DNA of 36,704 nt, from IMG/VR virus record IMGVR_UViG_3300006735_000006, positions 1 through 36,704 of that record. One strand, written 5' to 3'. Of the stretch, positions 1 through 5,105 are shown piece after piece. The position numbers and the translations under genes are program-made. Below the pieces are notes generated by a model, which saw only the letters and a program-made list of their open reading frames with translations, ran no database searches and was not told the origin of the DNA. The stretch is from a virus. The first letter of the stretch is position 1; every line of letters starts with the position of its first letter.

Positions 1-123
1 TCACTAGTCCTACGAATAACCAAACCCCTAAAACCAGGATTGCTAATATGTTTAAGCAAATATACAATACCAGCTGTAGTTTTTCCACCACCTCTGCTAC
101 CTCCATATAATATGAGGAAACAA
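1..123. repeat. Terminal direct repeat, left copy (circular overlap)
   Basis: This block is identical to 36582-36704. It lies inside the large-terminase coding sequence and includes its Walker A codons, and the reading frame continues correctly from one end to the other. The simplest reading is that a circular or circularly permuted genome was assembled with a short overlap, giving a unit length of about 36,581 bp. A true physical terminal repeat cannot be excluded from sequence alone. Confidence 0.95.
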
Positions 124-185
124 TCGTTGATAGCCAGGGCATATGTTTGTGGTCCACTATGTGGTTTAAATAAAACTCTGTCCAT
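1..185 (-). CDS. terL: Terminase large subunit, N-terminal part (continues at right end of window)
   Basis: These bases encode the first 61 residues of the packaging ATPase/nuclease, which translocates DNA into the prohead through the portal. The ATG at 183-185 is six bases after the stop of the upstream gene at 192, and an in-frame stop precedes it, so it is the only reasonable ATG. The Walker A loop GGSRGGGKT is visible at residues 28-36. No convincing ribosome site precedes the ATG, so translation may be coupled to the upstream gene. The frame runs off base 1 and is recovered at 36704-35372, giving a total of 464 residues, a normal size for a terminase. Confidence 0.93.
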   Translation of the reverse strand, partial: MDRVLFKPHSGPQTYALAINDCFLILYGGSRGGGKTTAGIVYLLKHISNPGFRGLVIRRTS

Positions 186-191
186 AGGTAG

Positions 192-494
192 TTAGTTATA
201 TTCTTTATCATCAGGTTCTTCTGCCTTTATACTTTCTTTTTGTTCTGGCATAAACACAAATCCAGCATTACTTTCAGTGTCTAATTTTAATTCTTGTGCT
301 TTTAAACTTGGGAATATCTTATCCATAAATTTCATAAGATACTCATGATGTTTAGGGTGATCAGGATCCATTGCATATCCTAATGCTAATTCTTTCATTA
401 CACCCTTACATTCTTCTGGGACATTAGCTTTGATGCTTGATCCCTTTGGTCTGCCTTTTGGATTACCTGATTGTCCTTTTTTAAACTTTGACAT
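192..494 (-). CDS. Candidate terminase small subunit (GQSGNPKGRPKG protein)
   Basis: A 100-residue charged protein lies immediately upstream of the large terminase. Its N-terminus carries the glycine/basic motif GQSGNPKGRPKG (residues 7-18). That motif is common in short phage proteins next to terminases and resembles a DNA-binding arm. The C-terminal 30 residues are acidic. Its start overlaps the stop of the 57-residue gene in a TAATG junction (492-496), and its stop is six bases before the terminase ATG. The position argues for the DNA-recognition subunit of the packaging motor. The sequence is short for a full small terminase and I see no clear helix-turn-helix, so this is an inference mainly from context and the N-terminal motif. 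Confidence 0.55.
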   Translation of the reverse strand: MSKFKKGQSGNPKGRPKGSSIKANVPEECKGVMKELALGYAMDPDHPKHHEYLMKFMDKIFPSLKAQELKLDTESNAGFVFMPEQKESIKAEEPDDKEYN

Positions 495-667
495 TATGAA
501 TATAAATTTGTGTATTTATTTTTCTTTTTCTTCCTATCATGTGCAAGATTAGTTCTTGATCTGTGTGATAGATTTGCTTCAGTCATTTCCCTATTATGTT
601 CTGCTTGCTTTTCTTTAGCCAATCTTTTGTTTTTTCTTCTATTCAGCAATTCTTTTATAACTGACAT
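494..667 (-). CDS. Small basic protein, 57 aa, unrecognised
   Basis: An ATG at 665-667 preceded by AGGAG six bases upstream opens a 57-residue frame beginning MSVIKELLNRRKNKR and ending NLYS. It stops at 494-496, sharing one base with the start codon of the next gene (TAATG). The protein is lysine/arginine rich and looks helical throughout, with no cysteine motif or membrane segment. The ribosome site and coupled junction make it a convincing gene despite its size. Its place just before the terminase genes suggests a packaging or late-accessory role, but no function can be assigned. Confidence 0.75.
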   Translation of the reverse strand: MSVIKELLNRRKNKRLAKEKQAEHNREMTEANLSHRSRTNLAHDRKKKKNKYTNLYS

Positions 668-674
668 ATGATCT

Positions 675-703
675 CCTGTTATTACCTGTTAATTTACCTG
701 TTA
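675..703. repeat. Triplicated TAACAGG element between two genes
   Basis: The minus strand carries TAACAGG three times (plus-strand cctgtta at 675-681, 685-691 and 697-703), at spacings of 10 and 12 bases. The copy nearest the downstream gene includes its ribosome site, AACAGGAG. The repeat may be a run of weak ribosome-binding look-alikes or an operator-like element. It fills most of the short gap between the 75-residue and 57-residue genes. Confidence 0.45.
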
Positions 704-705
704 AA

Positions 706-933
706 TCAGGCTTTAGCTCTTGGTTTCTTACCAAATATACCTGTCTTATACTTAAACTTAATCCCCTTGAGAAGCAATCTATTCTTGTTGCTCATCATCC
801 CATCCCTATAACCTAAATCGTAAGCTTCCTCCAATGCACAATCTATTACATTATTTAATCTTGGGATCTTAACGAGTAACCAAGCTATTATTTTATCTTG
901 CCATACTGGCTTGTGCTTAATTGGGTTCTTCAT
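706..933 (-). CDS. Small basic protein, 75 aa, unrecognised
   Basis: The protein begins MKNPIKHKPVWQDKIIAWLLVK and is strongly basic at its C-terminus (KYKTGIFGKKPRAKA). A short hydrophobic stretch near residues 14-22 is too short for a secure membrane helix and may be amphipathic. The start overlaps the end of the upstream membrane gene by 17 bases in another frame, consistent with translational coupling. I recognise no family. Context is the group of small genes leading into the terminase genes. Confidence 0.65.
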   Translation of the reverse strand: MKNPIKHKPVWQDKIIAWLLVKIPRLNNVIDCALEEAYDLGYRDGMMSNKNRLLLKGIKFKYKTGIFGKKPRAKA

Positions 934-1177
934 TTAGGTTATCATCTTCTTCAAATTGTTGAAATCGTGTGCTACTATCATACTCATCCCAATCATACAT
1001 TTGACTTGTAAGTTTTGTTTCATCTTCTTCTTGGTCTTTTTTAGGTTCTTCAGGTGTGGTATAGATAACCTCGTATGCTTGATGTGCTTGATTAGATCCT
1101 GATCTAAATGCATAATGTGTGATCACTGATCCCAGCACTGTTCCTGCAATAAAAAATAATGTTACTTCCATGATCAT
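917..1177 (-). CDS. Small single-pass membrane protein with acidic tail, 86 aa
   Basis: The N-terminus (about residues 3-22, VTLFFIAGTVLGSVITHYAF) is one predicted membrane helix. It is followed by a soluble tail very rich in Asp and Glu (PEEPKKDQEEDE, then QQFEEDDNLNEEPN). The ATG at 1175-1177 overlaps the TGA of the upstream nuclease gene (ATGA junction). A second ATG two codons in is also possible. The arrangement (N-terminal anchor, charged cytoplasmic or periplasmic tail) could fit a spanin-like or membrane-tether role, but it is far from the lysis cassette and I cannot assign a function. Confidence 0.7.
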   Translation of the reverse strand: MIMEVTLFFIAGTVLGSVITHYAFRSGSNQAHQAYEVIYTTPEEPKKDQEEDETKLTSQMYDWDEYDSSTRFQQFEEDDNLNEEPN

Positions 1178-1602
1178 AATTTGTGATATAAATCAAGTTT
1201 TTTCTTACCTATTTTATTTTCAAGTAATACTTTAAGTGATTTATGTTTAAAATCTTTTCTATTAACTGTATATTTATATTGTTTAAGACATTCTTCTACT
1301 GGCACATATGCTACCTTTCTGTAAATTAGATCTACAAATGCCCAGGCATCTATACAATCCTGATCATAAAACTTTTTCATGTTTTGCCCTCTTGTAGTAT
1401 TGAATATTAATCTATTGTGGGTTCTTTGTATATTAGATGATCCTTTTACTTGGATCCTTATTAATTGGTTCTTTACATTTATAAGCACATCAAATACACC
1501 TCCAGGCATTATATAAGCTTTATATCCCTGAAACCATATATCAGCACATACCAGGTGTTCTGCACCTGTTCCTTTGTATCTACTTAACTGCTGTATGTTC
1601 AT
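1174..1602 (-). CDS. PD-(D/E)XK nuclease-like protein (resolvase or homing-nuclease type), 142 aa
   Basis: The N-terminal half has the signature of small PD-(D/E)XK nucleases. GTGAEHLVCADIWFQGY (residues 11-27) supplies the helix with conserved Glu15, FDVLI holds Asp38, and IRIQVKGSS (residues 49-56) holds the (E/Q)xK element, here Gln51-Val-Lys53. This family includes archaeal-type Holliday-junction resolvases and phage endonucleases that cut branched DNA. The C-terminal part is basic and unrecognised. The gene overlaps its upstream neighbour by 23 bases and ends in an ATGA overlap with the next gene. Near the terminase it could resolve branched replicative DNA before packaging. Fold assignment is fairly secure; the exact substrate is inferred. 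Confidence 0.72.
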   Translation of the reverse strand: MNIQQLSRYKGTGAEHLVCADIWFQGYKAYIMPGGVFDVLINVKNQLIRIQVKGSSNIQRTHNRLIFNTTRGQNMKKFYDQDCIDAWAFVDLIYRKVAYVPVEECLKQYKYTVNRKDFKHKSLKVLLENKIGKKKLDLYHKL

Positions 1603-1789
1603 TTAATGCATGCTCTACTACTTTGTCTGAAACAAAATATTTTTCTGATATGATCTGAATCTTTTCTTTGTATTTTAGATCTGCATAACTTAATCCATCC
1701 CACATAGATCTGATCTCAATATCTCTTACTGGTGCATCTATTTTGTTTACTATCCTTTCAAACTGTGCATGCTTTGATTTATATTGCAT
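1580..1789 (-). CDS. Small protein, 69 aa, possible helix-turn-helix-like, unrecognised
   Basis: The ATG at 1787-1789 has a good ribosome site (AAAGGA six bases upstream) lying inside the end of the NinG gene, with an 11-base overlap. The protein contains a segment (LSYADLKYKEKIQIISEKYFVSDKVVEHAL) that could be read as two helices and a turn like a sigma-factor or repressor helix-turn-helix, but the match is weak. It ends within the start of the downstream nuclease gene. It may be a small DNA-binding regulator or a nuclease accessory. I do not recognise a family. Confidence 0.65.
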   Translation of the reverse strand: MQYKSKHAQFERIVNKIDAPVRDIEIRSMWDGLSYADLKYKEKIQIISEKYFVSDKVVEHALNEHTAVK

Positions 1790-2186
1790 CTAATATCCTT
1801 TTGTATTTTATGATCATTTCCTCTAATTCAATATTAGAGAATTTTCTTGTTGTTGTATATTCTTCTCGTAACTTTAAAAATTGTTTTTCTCCAAATGCAA
1901 GCTTAAACCATTCATAGTAATCAAAATTGTCCAGACCATGCTTGTAGTTACACCCCCAACACTGGGTTTGTAAATTACCATTTTCTCTTATATCCCATCT
2001 TGTGCTGTAGTGCCTTCTGCTAAAAACATGCCCACATGTTAGATTTTCCACTGATCCACATTGGACACAGTAAGGTGTTCTTTCTCTAATTATTTTGCTT
2101 GTTATAGTATCAAGCTTTTTTATTAGTGTCTTTCTGCTTGCTTTTTTTGCCAAAGATCTTATCCCACCTTTCTTTTGATACAACAC
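1779..2186 (-). CDS. ninG: NinG-family recombination protein (Rap-like)
   Basis: The protein shows the cysteine/histidine pattern of lambda NinG (Rap), a structure-specific nuclease for branched DNA in phage recombination. CVQC is at residues 40-43, CGH at 51-53, SRRH at 56-59, TRW at 62-64 and NLQTQCWGCN at 71-80, followed by an aromatic helix (FDYYEWFKLAFG). At 135 residues it is shorter than lambda NinG (about 200), mostly because the N-terminus is short. The 5' end is uncertain. The GTG at 2184-2186 lies 77 bases inside the preceding gene without an obvious ribosome site, while a TTG at codon 12 follows AAAGGTGG at a plausible distance. It probably acts with the annealing protein and exonuclease. 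Confidence 0.82.
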   Translation of the reverse strand: MLYQKKGGIRSLAKKASRKTLIKKLDTITSKIIRERTPYCVQCGSVENLTCGHVFSRRHYSTRWDIRENGNLQTQCWGCNYKHGLDNFDYYEWFKLAFGEKQFLKLREEYTTTRKFSNIELEEMIIKYKRILDAI

Positions 2187-2343
2187 CTGACATGCTCATA
2201 GTTATTCTTCCATGTGATTCTAATCCAGTTATAATAGGTCCTTTAACTGATGATGATTTTTTTTTGTTTCTTTCAGCTTTCTGCTCTTTATTTTCTGAAG
2301 CATTTTCCTGATAAGATTGTAATTTTTCAAATTTTGTTTCCAT
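2110..2343 (-). CDS. Basic hydrophilic protein, 77 aa, unrecognised
   Basis: I place the start at the ATG at 2341-2343 (METKFEKLQSY). A TTG eight codons upstream would give 85 residues. Neither has a recognisable ribosome site, so initiation may be near a transcription start in the repeat-bearing gap just upstream. The protein is rich in Lys, Glu and Ser, predicted disordered at first (NKEQKAERNKKKSSS), then a more ordered segment (GPIITGLESHGRITMSMSG). The last 77 bases overlap the NinG frame. No family recognised. Confidence 0.55.
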   Translation of the reverse strand: METKFEKLQSYQENASENKEQKAERNKKKSSSVKGPIITGLESHGRITMSMSGVVSKERWDKIFGKKSKQKDTNKKA

Positions 2344-2361
2344 AATTTTTGAGGTAAAGAT

Positions 2362-2428
2362 AGACAAGGCAACTATTTACGAGTTACTTACGAGTGTGTG
2401 AGGTAGGATTAAAACAGCTACCTTGTCT
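2362..2428. promoter_or_regulatory. Intergenic repeat cluster (candidate operator or origin)
   Basis: The 74-base gap 2344-2417 contains nested repeats. An 8-base inverted repeat AGACAAGG/CCTTGTCT sits at 2362-2369 and 2421-2428. A direct repeat TTACGAGT occurs at 2377-2384 and 2388-2395, 11 bases apart, so both copies face the same side of the helix. A 6-base inverted repeat AGGTAG/CTACCT lies at 2401-2406 and 2418-2423. Both direct-repeat copies contain one of the rare CpG words of this genome. The next gene has no ribosome site, so a transcription start here is plausible. The layout fits a tandem protein-binding site, either an operator or a small origin, but I see no clear -10/-35 pair. 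Confidence 0.5.
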
Positions 2429-2633
2429 TTAAAAGTTTCAGGATCCTTTCTAATGCACCTTGAGCTATTTTTGCTAAACTATTTGTGCTAAAATTCTGAT
2501 ATTCTCTTAATGCTGGTAAAGCATATTTATTTAATGCATCACTCAACTTCTTATTATCTTGTTTTAACAGCTGAATAGATTTATCAAGCTCTCTGTTGTG
2601 CTTTAAGATCTCTTGAAATCTTATATCATCCAT
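2418..2633 (-). CDS. Coiled-coil small protein, 71 aa
   Basis: The start is taken as the ATG at 2631-2633, four bases after the SpoVG-like stop. Longer in-frame starts would overlap that gene by up to 86 bases, and one of them (MEKRFHF) has a closely spaced AAGGA. Residues about 8-40 (EILKHNRELDKSIQLLKQDNKKLSDAL) form a heptad-like coiled coil, followed by a second basic helix (LAKIAQGALERILKLLKTR). Being translated directly after the SpoVG-like protein suggests a partner in replication or recombination, but I recognise no family. Confidence 0.65.
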   Translation of the reverse strand: MDDIRFQEILKHNRELDKSIQLLKQDNKKLSDALNKYALPALREYQNFSTNSLAKIAQGALERILKLLKTR

Positions 2634-2637
2634 ATAT

Positions 2638-2976
2638 TTAAAATGGAATCTTTTCTCCATCTTCCTTATTTTTGTTATAAGTAGGTTCTCCATAGAATTT
2701 ATAATCATCCATTGTATGATCATATTCTTTTTGAATTTCAGCTAAACATGCTGATTGTGCTGATGGATCTAAATCCAAAAACTGAAAGTATGTAGTTTCA
2801 CCATCCTTGTTATTATATTGCTTACTTGGACCTGCTACATACAATCCATTTACACCTTCTACTATTCTACAATCTTTGATAACAAACCTTCCTGCTATCG
2901 TTTCCAACACAATAGAAAATGTTGCTTTAGTTTTGTTCCATGGAACATTTTTAATATCACCAACTTTTACTTTCAT
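2638..2976 (-). CDS. SpoVG-like nucleic-acid-binding protein with SSB-like C-terminal tip
   Basis: The 112-residue protein resembles the SpoVG family. It opens with a short beta region (IKNVPWNKTKATFSIVL), then FVIKDCRIVEGVNGLYVAGPSK (residues 31-52), which matches the family core (D-x-R-V-x-x-G-x-N-G-L-F-V-A-x-P-S-K). SpoVG proteins bind nucleic acid and act as regulators in bacteria. Here the C-terminus ends EDGEKIPF, resembling the acidic (D/E)...IPF tip by which bacterial SSB recruits replication and repair proteins. In a recombination/replication operon that has no other visible SSB, this looks like the phage single-strand-binding protein, which is an inference. The start overlaps the upstream stop (ATGA) and has a strong AAGGAG site. 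Confidence 0.8.
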   Translation of the reverse strand: MKVKVGDIKNVPWNKTKATFSIVLETIAGRFVIKDCRIVEGVNGLYVAGPSKQYNNKDGETTYFQFLDLDPSAQSACLAEIQKEYDHTMDDYKFYGEPTYNKNKEDGEKIPF

Positions 2977-3167
2977 TCGTTCTCCTTATTCGTTTTTTTT
3001 ATTTGTTTTGATGATTTTGCTGGATCATCAGCCAGTGTAATTTCATAATAAGCATTACATCCAGTGCATGTTAAAACAGTAACTATACCATCTCCAGACA
3101 TTTCATAATCTTCAAATGTAAAATCTGATTGCCATTGGACAGGTGCTTTGCAATACCAACACTTCAT
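2973..3167 (-). CDS. Small zinc-ribbon protein, 64 aa
   Basis: Two CxxC knuckles, CWYC (residues 3-6) and CTGC (residues 34-37), are separated by a beta-rich stretch, the layout of a zinc ribbon. A basic tail follows (SSKQIKKTNKENE). Start and stop both use ATGA overlaps with the neighbouring nuclease and SpoVG-like genes, so the three are probably translated together. Such ribbons usually bind DNA or mediate protein contacts. No specific family is recognised. Confidence 0.75.
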   Translation of the reverse strand: MKCWYCKAPVQWQSDFTFEDYEMSGDGIVTVLTCTGCNAYYEITLADDPAKSSKQIKKTNKENE

Positions 3168-3652
3168 TCTATCTCATGCTCTTTTAATTTCCAGATCCAA
3201 TTTATTGGAATTTCGTAGTATTCTTTTTTTAATCCTGGATCAGGATAAACCTTAATTGGAAATTTTTGTGTTTCAATTAATGCCATAAGCTTATGATAAG
3301 ATATGATCCTTTGCATACCTTTCAATGTAGAGTATATAAAAAACAAACAGGTTCCACCATATACTCCATTCCAAAATTTATAGCTTTCAAGATCTTTTAT
3401 TTTCATTCTTAAAAAATCCTTACATCCCTTAACCTCTAAAAAATAAAATTGATCAGCACAGATCATATAATCAGGTGTATTTCTTATTGTTCTGGGAATT
3501 TTCATCCAATGTTTTACAGGCATTGTTTGAGATATATCAAAACCAAACCTCATCCAAGGCATCTTAATGTTTTTAAGAAATTCTTCACATTTAGGCTCTG
3601 CAATCATATTTTTATATCTCTGCTCAAAAGGCTGTTTGTATCCTTCTGTCAT
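3164..3652 (-). CDS. PD-(D/E)XK endonuclease-like protein, 162 aa
   Basis: The start at 3650-3652 (MTEGYKQ) is chosen because AGGAAGG lies at good distance and the ATG shares one base with the stop of the preceding 26-residue gene (TAATG). A longer frame to 3718 has no ribosome site and overlaps that gene. The nuclease core reads TPDYMICADQFYFLEVKG (residues 59-76): Asp61 followed by Glu73-Val-Lys75, then a basic helix (RMKIKDLESYKFW). This is the arrangement of VRR-NUC or resolvase-like PD-(D/E)XK enzymes. It likely nicks or resolves DNA during replication. The exact subfamily is not certain. Confidence 0.72.
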   Translation of the reverse strand: MTEGYKQPFEQRYKNMIAEPKCEEFLKNIKMPWMRFGFDISQTMPVKHWMKIPRTIRNTPDYMICADQFYFLEVKGCKDFLRMKIKDLESYKFWNGVYGGTCLFFIYSTLKGMQRIISYHKLMALIETQKFPIKVYPDPGLKKEYYEIPINWIWKLKEHEIE

Positions 3653-3732
3653 TATAATAACCTTCCTAACACAAAAGATATTAAAGCTACTTGTATTATC
3701 ATTAAAAATGTCATCCAATCGTGATTACTCAT
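3652..3732 (-). CDS. 26-residue single-pass membrane microprotein
   Basis: The ATG at 3730-3732 overlaps the TGA of the upstream coiled-coil gene (ATGA) and is preceded by AAGGAG seven bases upstream. The stop at 3652-3654 overlaps the next ATG (TAATG). The product begins MSNHDWMTFLMI and ends FVLGRLL: a short polar head and one hydrophobic helix of about 18 residues. Strong ribosome site and coupling on both sides argue that it is translated. Function unknown. It may anchor a replication protein at the membrane or act as a small inhibitor of a host membrane protein. Confidence 0.7.
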   Translation of the reverse strand: MSNHDWMTFLMIIQVALISFVLGRLL

Positions 3733-3938
3733 TTATTCTCCTTCATTTTTTTTATTTCAGTTTCCAATGATCTAATCCTGCAATCTTTTTCTTGTAGTGC
3801 TTTTAATACTTCTTCTCTTTGTCTTTTAAGAAACTCAACCTCACTAATAAGTTCTTTCCTGGACAAGTTCTGTAATAGTTCTAACATCACCTCTGGATTC
3901 TTTGCTATGATTGATGGATGATCTACTTTCTTTGCCAT
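3729..3938 (-). CDS. Coiled-coil protein, 69 aa, overlapping the replication gene
   Basis: The ATG at 3936-3938 follows AAAGGAG at ideal distance, yet it lies inside the upstream replication gene, overlapping its last 95 bases in another frame. Residues about 15-68 (ELLQNLSRKELISEVEFLKRQ onward to the C-terminus) form a continuous charged coiled coil. It is probably a partner of the initiator, for example a helicase-loader or oligomerisation subunit, but no family is recognised. It ends in an ATGA overlap with the 26-residue gene. Confidence 0.75.
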   Translation of the reverse strand: MAKKVDHPSIIAKNPEVMLELLQNLSRKELISEVEFLKRQREEVLKALQEKDCRIRSLETEIKKMKENK

Positions 3939-4677
3939 TTATTACTCCTTTGTTAGGTTTTAATTCTTTATTACAACATTTACTATCTTGACTTGCAACT
4001 GTGTATGGATCATAAAAATCACTTGATCCACAACCACTACAATATCCCATTCTTGCATTTCCTGTTGAATCAAGTTTAAAATCTTTAAATGATACCATAT
4101 CTTTTTTAACCACAGTTTTTATTATTTCATCATAATATCTTTCTTGATTTAAATATGTATGTGGATGTGGGATATATTGTTTTTCAGTGCCAGCATATGC
4201 TTCTTTGCAATGATCATTAATTACACTAACTGGAAGCTTGCTAAAATTATTCTTCCAAAAACTCCAGGCTTTTGCTTTTCCTGTTTTTCTTGGATAGTTA
4301 ATCCAAAAAAGATCAAAAGATTCTTTTTCTTCTTTATATTCTTTCTTTACATTAACTTTGGCATTTTGTCCTATACCCTGTGGGACAGCTATACCATAGG
4401 TATCTGACATACATCTTATAGTCCTTGATTCTATTTCCTTTGATCCAGGTTTGTAGTTTAGATCTACACTAACATAACCTTTCTTTTTAAGATCTGTAAT
4501 AGCCTTACTTACATAATCTTTGCTCACACCCAAACAATCACCAAAGTATTGATTAGATGCATAGCAACCCTTATCATTATCCAATCCCAGGATCTTTGCA
4601 TATAACAGCTTTTGCATCATTGATAGATCATTAGATCTCAATAGTTTTCCTGGTATTATTACATAATCATTATTCAT
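3844..4677 (-). CDS. Phage replication initiation protein (winged-helix N-terminus)
   Basis: The N-terminal 85 residues look like a winged-helix DNA-binding domain typical of phage replication initiators (MMQKLLYAKILGLDNDKGCYASNQYFGDCLG... with recognition helix near SKDYVSKAITDLKKKGYV). The middle carries the recurrent phage motif FWINYPRKTGKAKAWSFWKN and IPHPHTYLNQERYYDE, found in lambda O-like and DnaD-like replication proteins. A C-terminal cysteine cluster (CSGCGSSDFYDP then SKCC) may bind zinc. It would recruit host DnaB helicase to the origin, since no phage helicase or polymerase is seen. The start has AGGAG six bases upstream. The last 95 bases overlap the next gene. Confidence 0.75.
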   Translation of the reverse strand: MNNDYVIIPGKLLRSNDLSMMQKLLYAKILGLDNDKGCYASNQYFGDCLGVSKDYVSKAITDLKKKGYVSVDLNYKPGSKEIESRTIRCMSDTYGIAVPQGIGQNAKVNVKKEYKEEKESFDLFWINYPRKTGKAKAWSFWKNNFSKLPVSVINDHCKEAYAGTEKQYIPHPHTYLNQERYYDEIIKTVVKKDMVSFKDFKLDSTGNARMGYCSGCGSSDFYDPYTVASQDSKCCNKELKPNKGVINGKESRSSINHSKESRGDVRTITELVQERTY

Positions 4678-4692
4678 TTCGTTCTCCTATCG

Positions 4693-4956
4693 TTAATTAA
4701 ATAATTTCCAACAACATTTTTTATATTTCTTATCACTGCCACACATACACTTTTCGTTTCTTTTAGGCTGTTCAAATTTAAACTGTTCTTCTAAACCCAA
4801 TGCTCTCATACCATCTGATCTTTTATGTGAAACTAATTTATATATGTGGTTCTTCCATAGCACCAACATACCATCTTCGTATTTATCTAAACCATCAAAT
4901 ACTTTATCATGGCTTTCATAACCTTTGTTTATTAGCTTTAATCCCTTCTTTACCAT
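4693..4956 (-). CDS. SEC-C motif zinc protein, 87 aa
   Basis: The C-terminus RNEKCMCGSDKKYKKCCW (residues 66-83) is a clear SEC-C motif, the zinc-binding module of SecA tails and many small proteins, which mediates protein or nucleic-acid contacts. The N-terminal 60 residues, including KYEDGMLVLWKNHIYKLVSHKR, are unrecognised. The start overlaps the stop of the 51-residue zinc protein by seven bases, and the stop lies 15 bases before the initiator gene. Role in replication or recombination is suggested only by position. Confidence 0.8.
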   Translation of the reverse strand: MVKKGLKLINKGYESHDKVFDGLDKYEDGMLVLWKNHIYKLVSHKRSDGMRALGLEEQFKFEQPKRNEKCMCGSDKKYKKCCWKLFN

Positions 4957-5105
4957 AAGTTATTCATGCTTTCTGCTTTTCTTTTTTTATCATTGTATCT
5001 TTTATTAGTAATCCTAATACAATTTTTACATTTCTTAACATACCATGGACCATTCTTTCTAAACTGATCCAATGGCTTATCTTCTTTGCATGTATTACAA
5101 ATCAA
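4950..5105 (-). CDS. Small two-CxxC zinc-finger protein, 51 aa, TTG start
   Basis: The frame starts with TTG (5103-5105), preceded at seven bases by AAGGAG lying inside the last codons of the exonuclease gene. The product opens (M)ICNTCKEDKPLDQF and contains CKNC, so two CxxC pairs spaced by about 20 residues. This is the layout of the small zinc ribbon (C-x-x-C...K-P-x-x-x-F...C-x-x-C) often found alone in phages or fused in front of HNH nucleases. A basic tail follows (NKRYNDKKRKAE). The next gene starts seven bases before its stop. Likely DNA-binding. No HNH domain is attached here. Confidence 0.75.
   Translation of the reverse strand: MICNTCKEDKPLDQFRKNGPWYVKKCKNCIRITNKRYNDKKRKAESMNNLW

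Noticed and set aside
1-123. Physical direct terminal repeat of the virion DNA
   Set aside because: The repeat lies inside the terminase coding sequence and joins it in frame, which fits an assembly overlap better than a packaging repeat. It is not fully excluded.
2401-2423. AGGTAG...CTACCT hairpin as a terminator
   Set aside because: No T run follows on the transcribed strand and the stem overlaps the end of a coding frame.
3653-3718. N-terminal extension of the 162-residue nuclease (start at 3718)
   Set aside because: It has no ribosome site, overlaps the coupled 26-residue gene, and the internal ATG has AGGAAGG and a TAATG junction.
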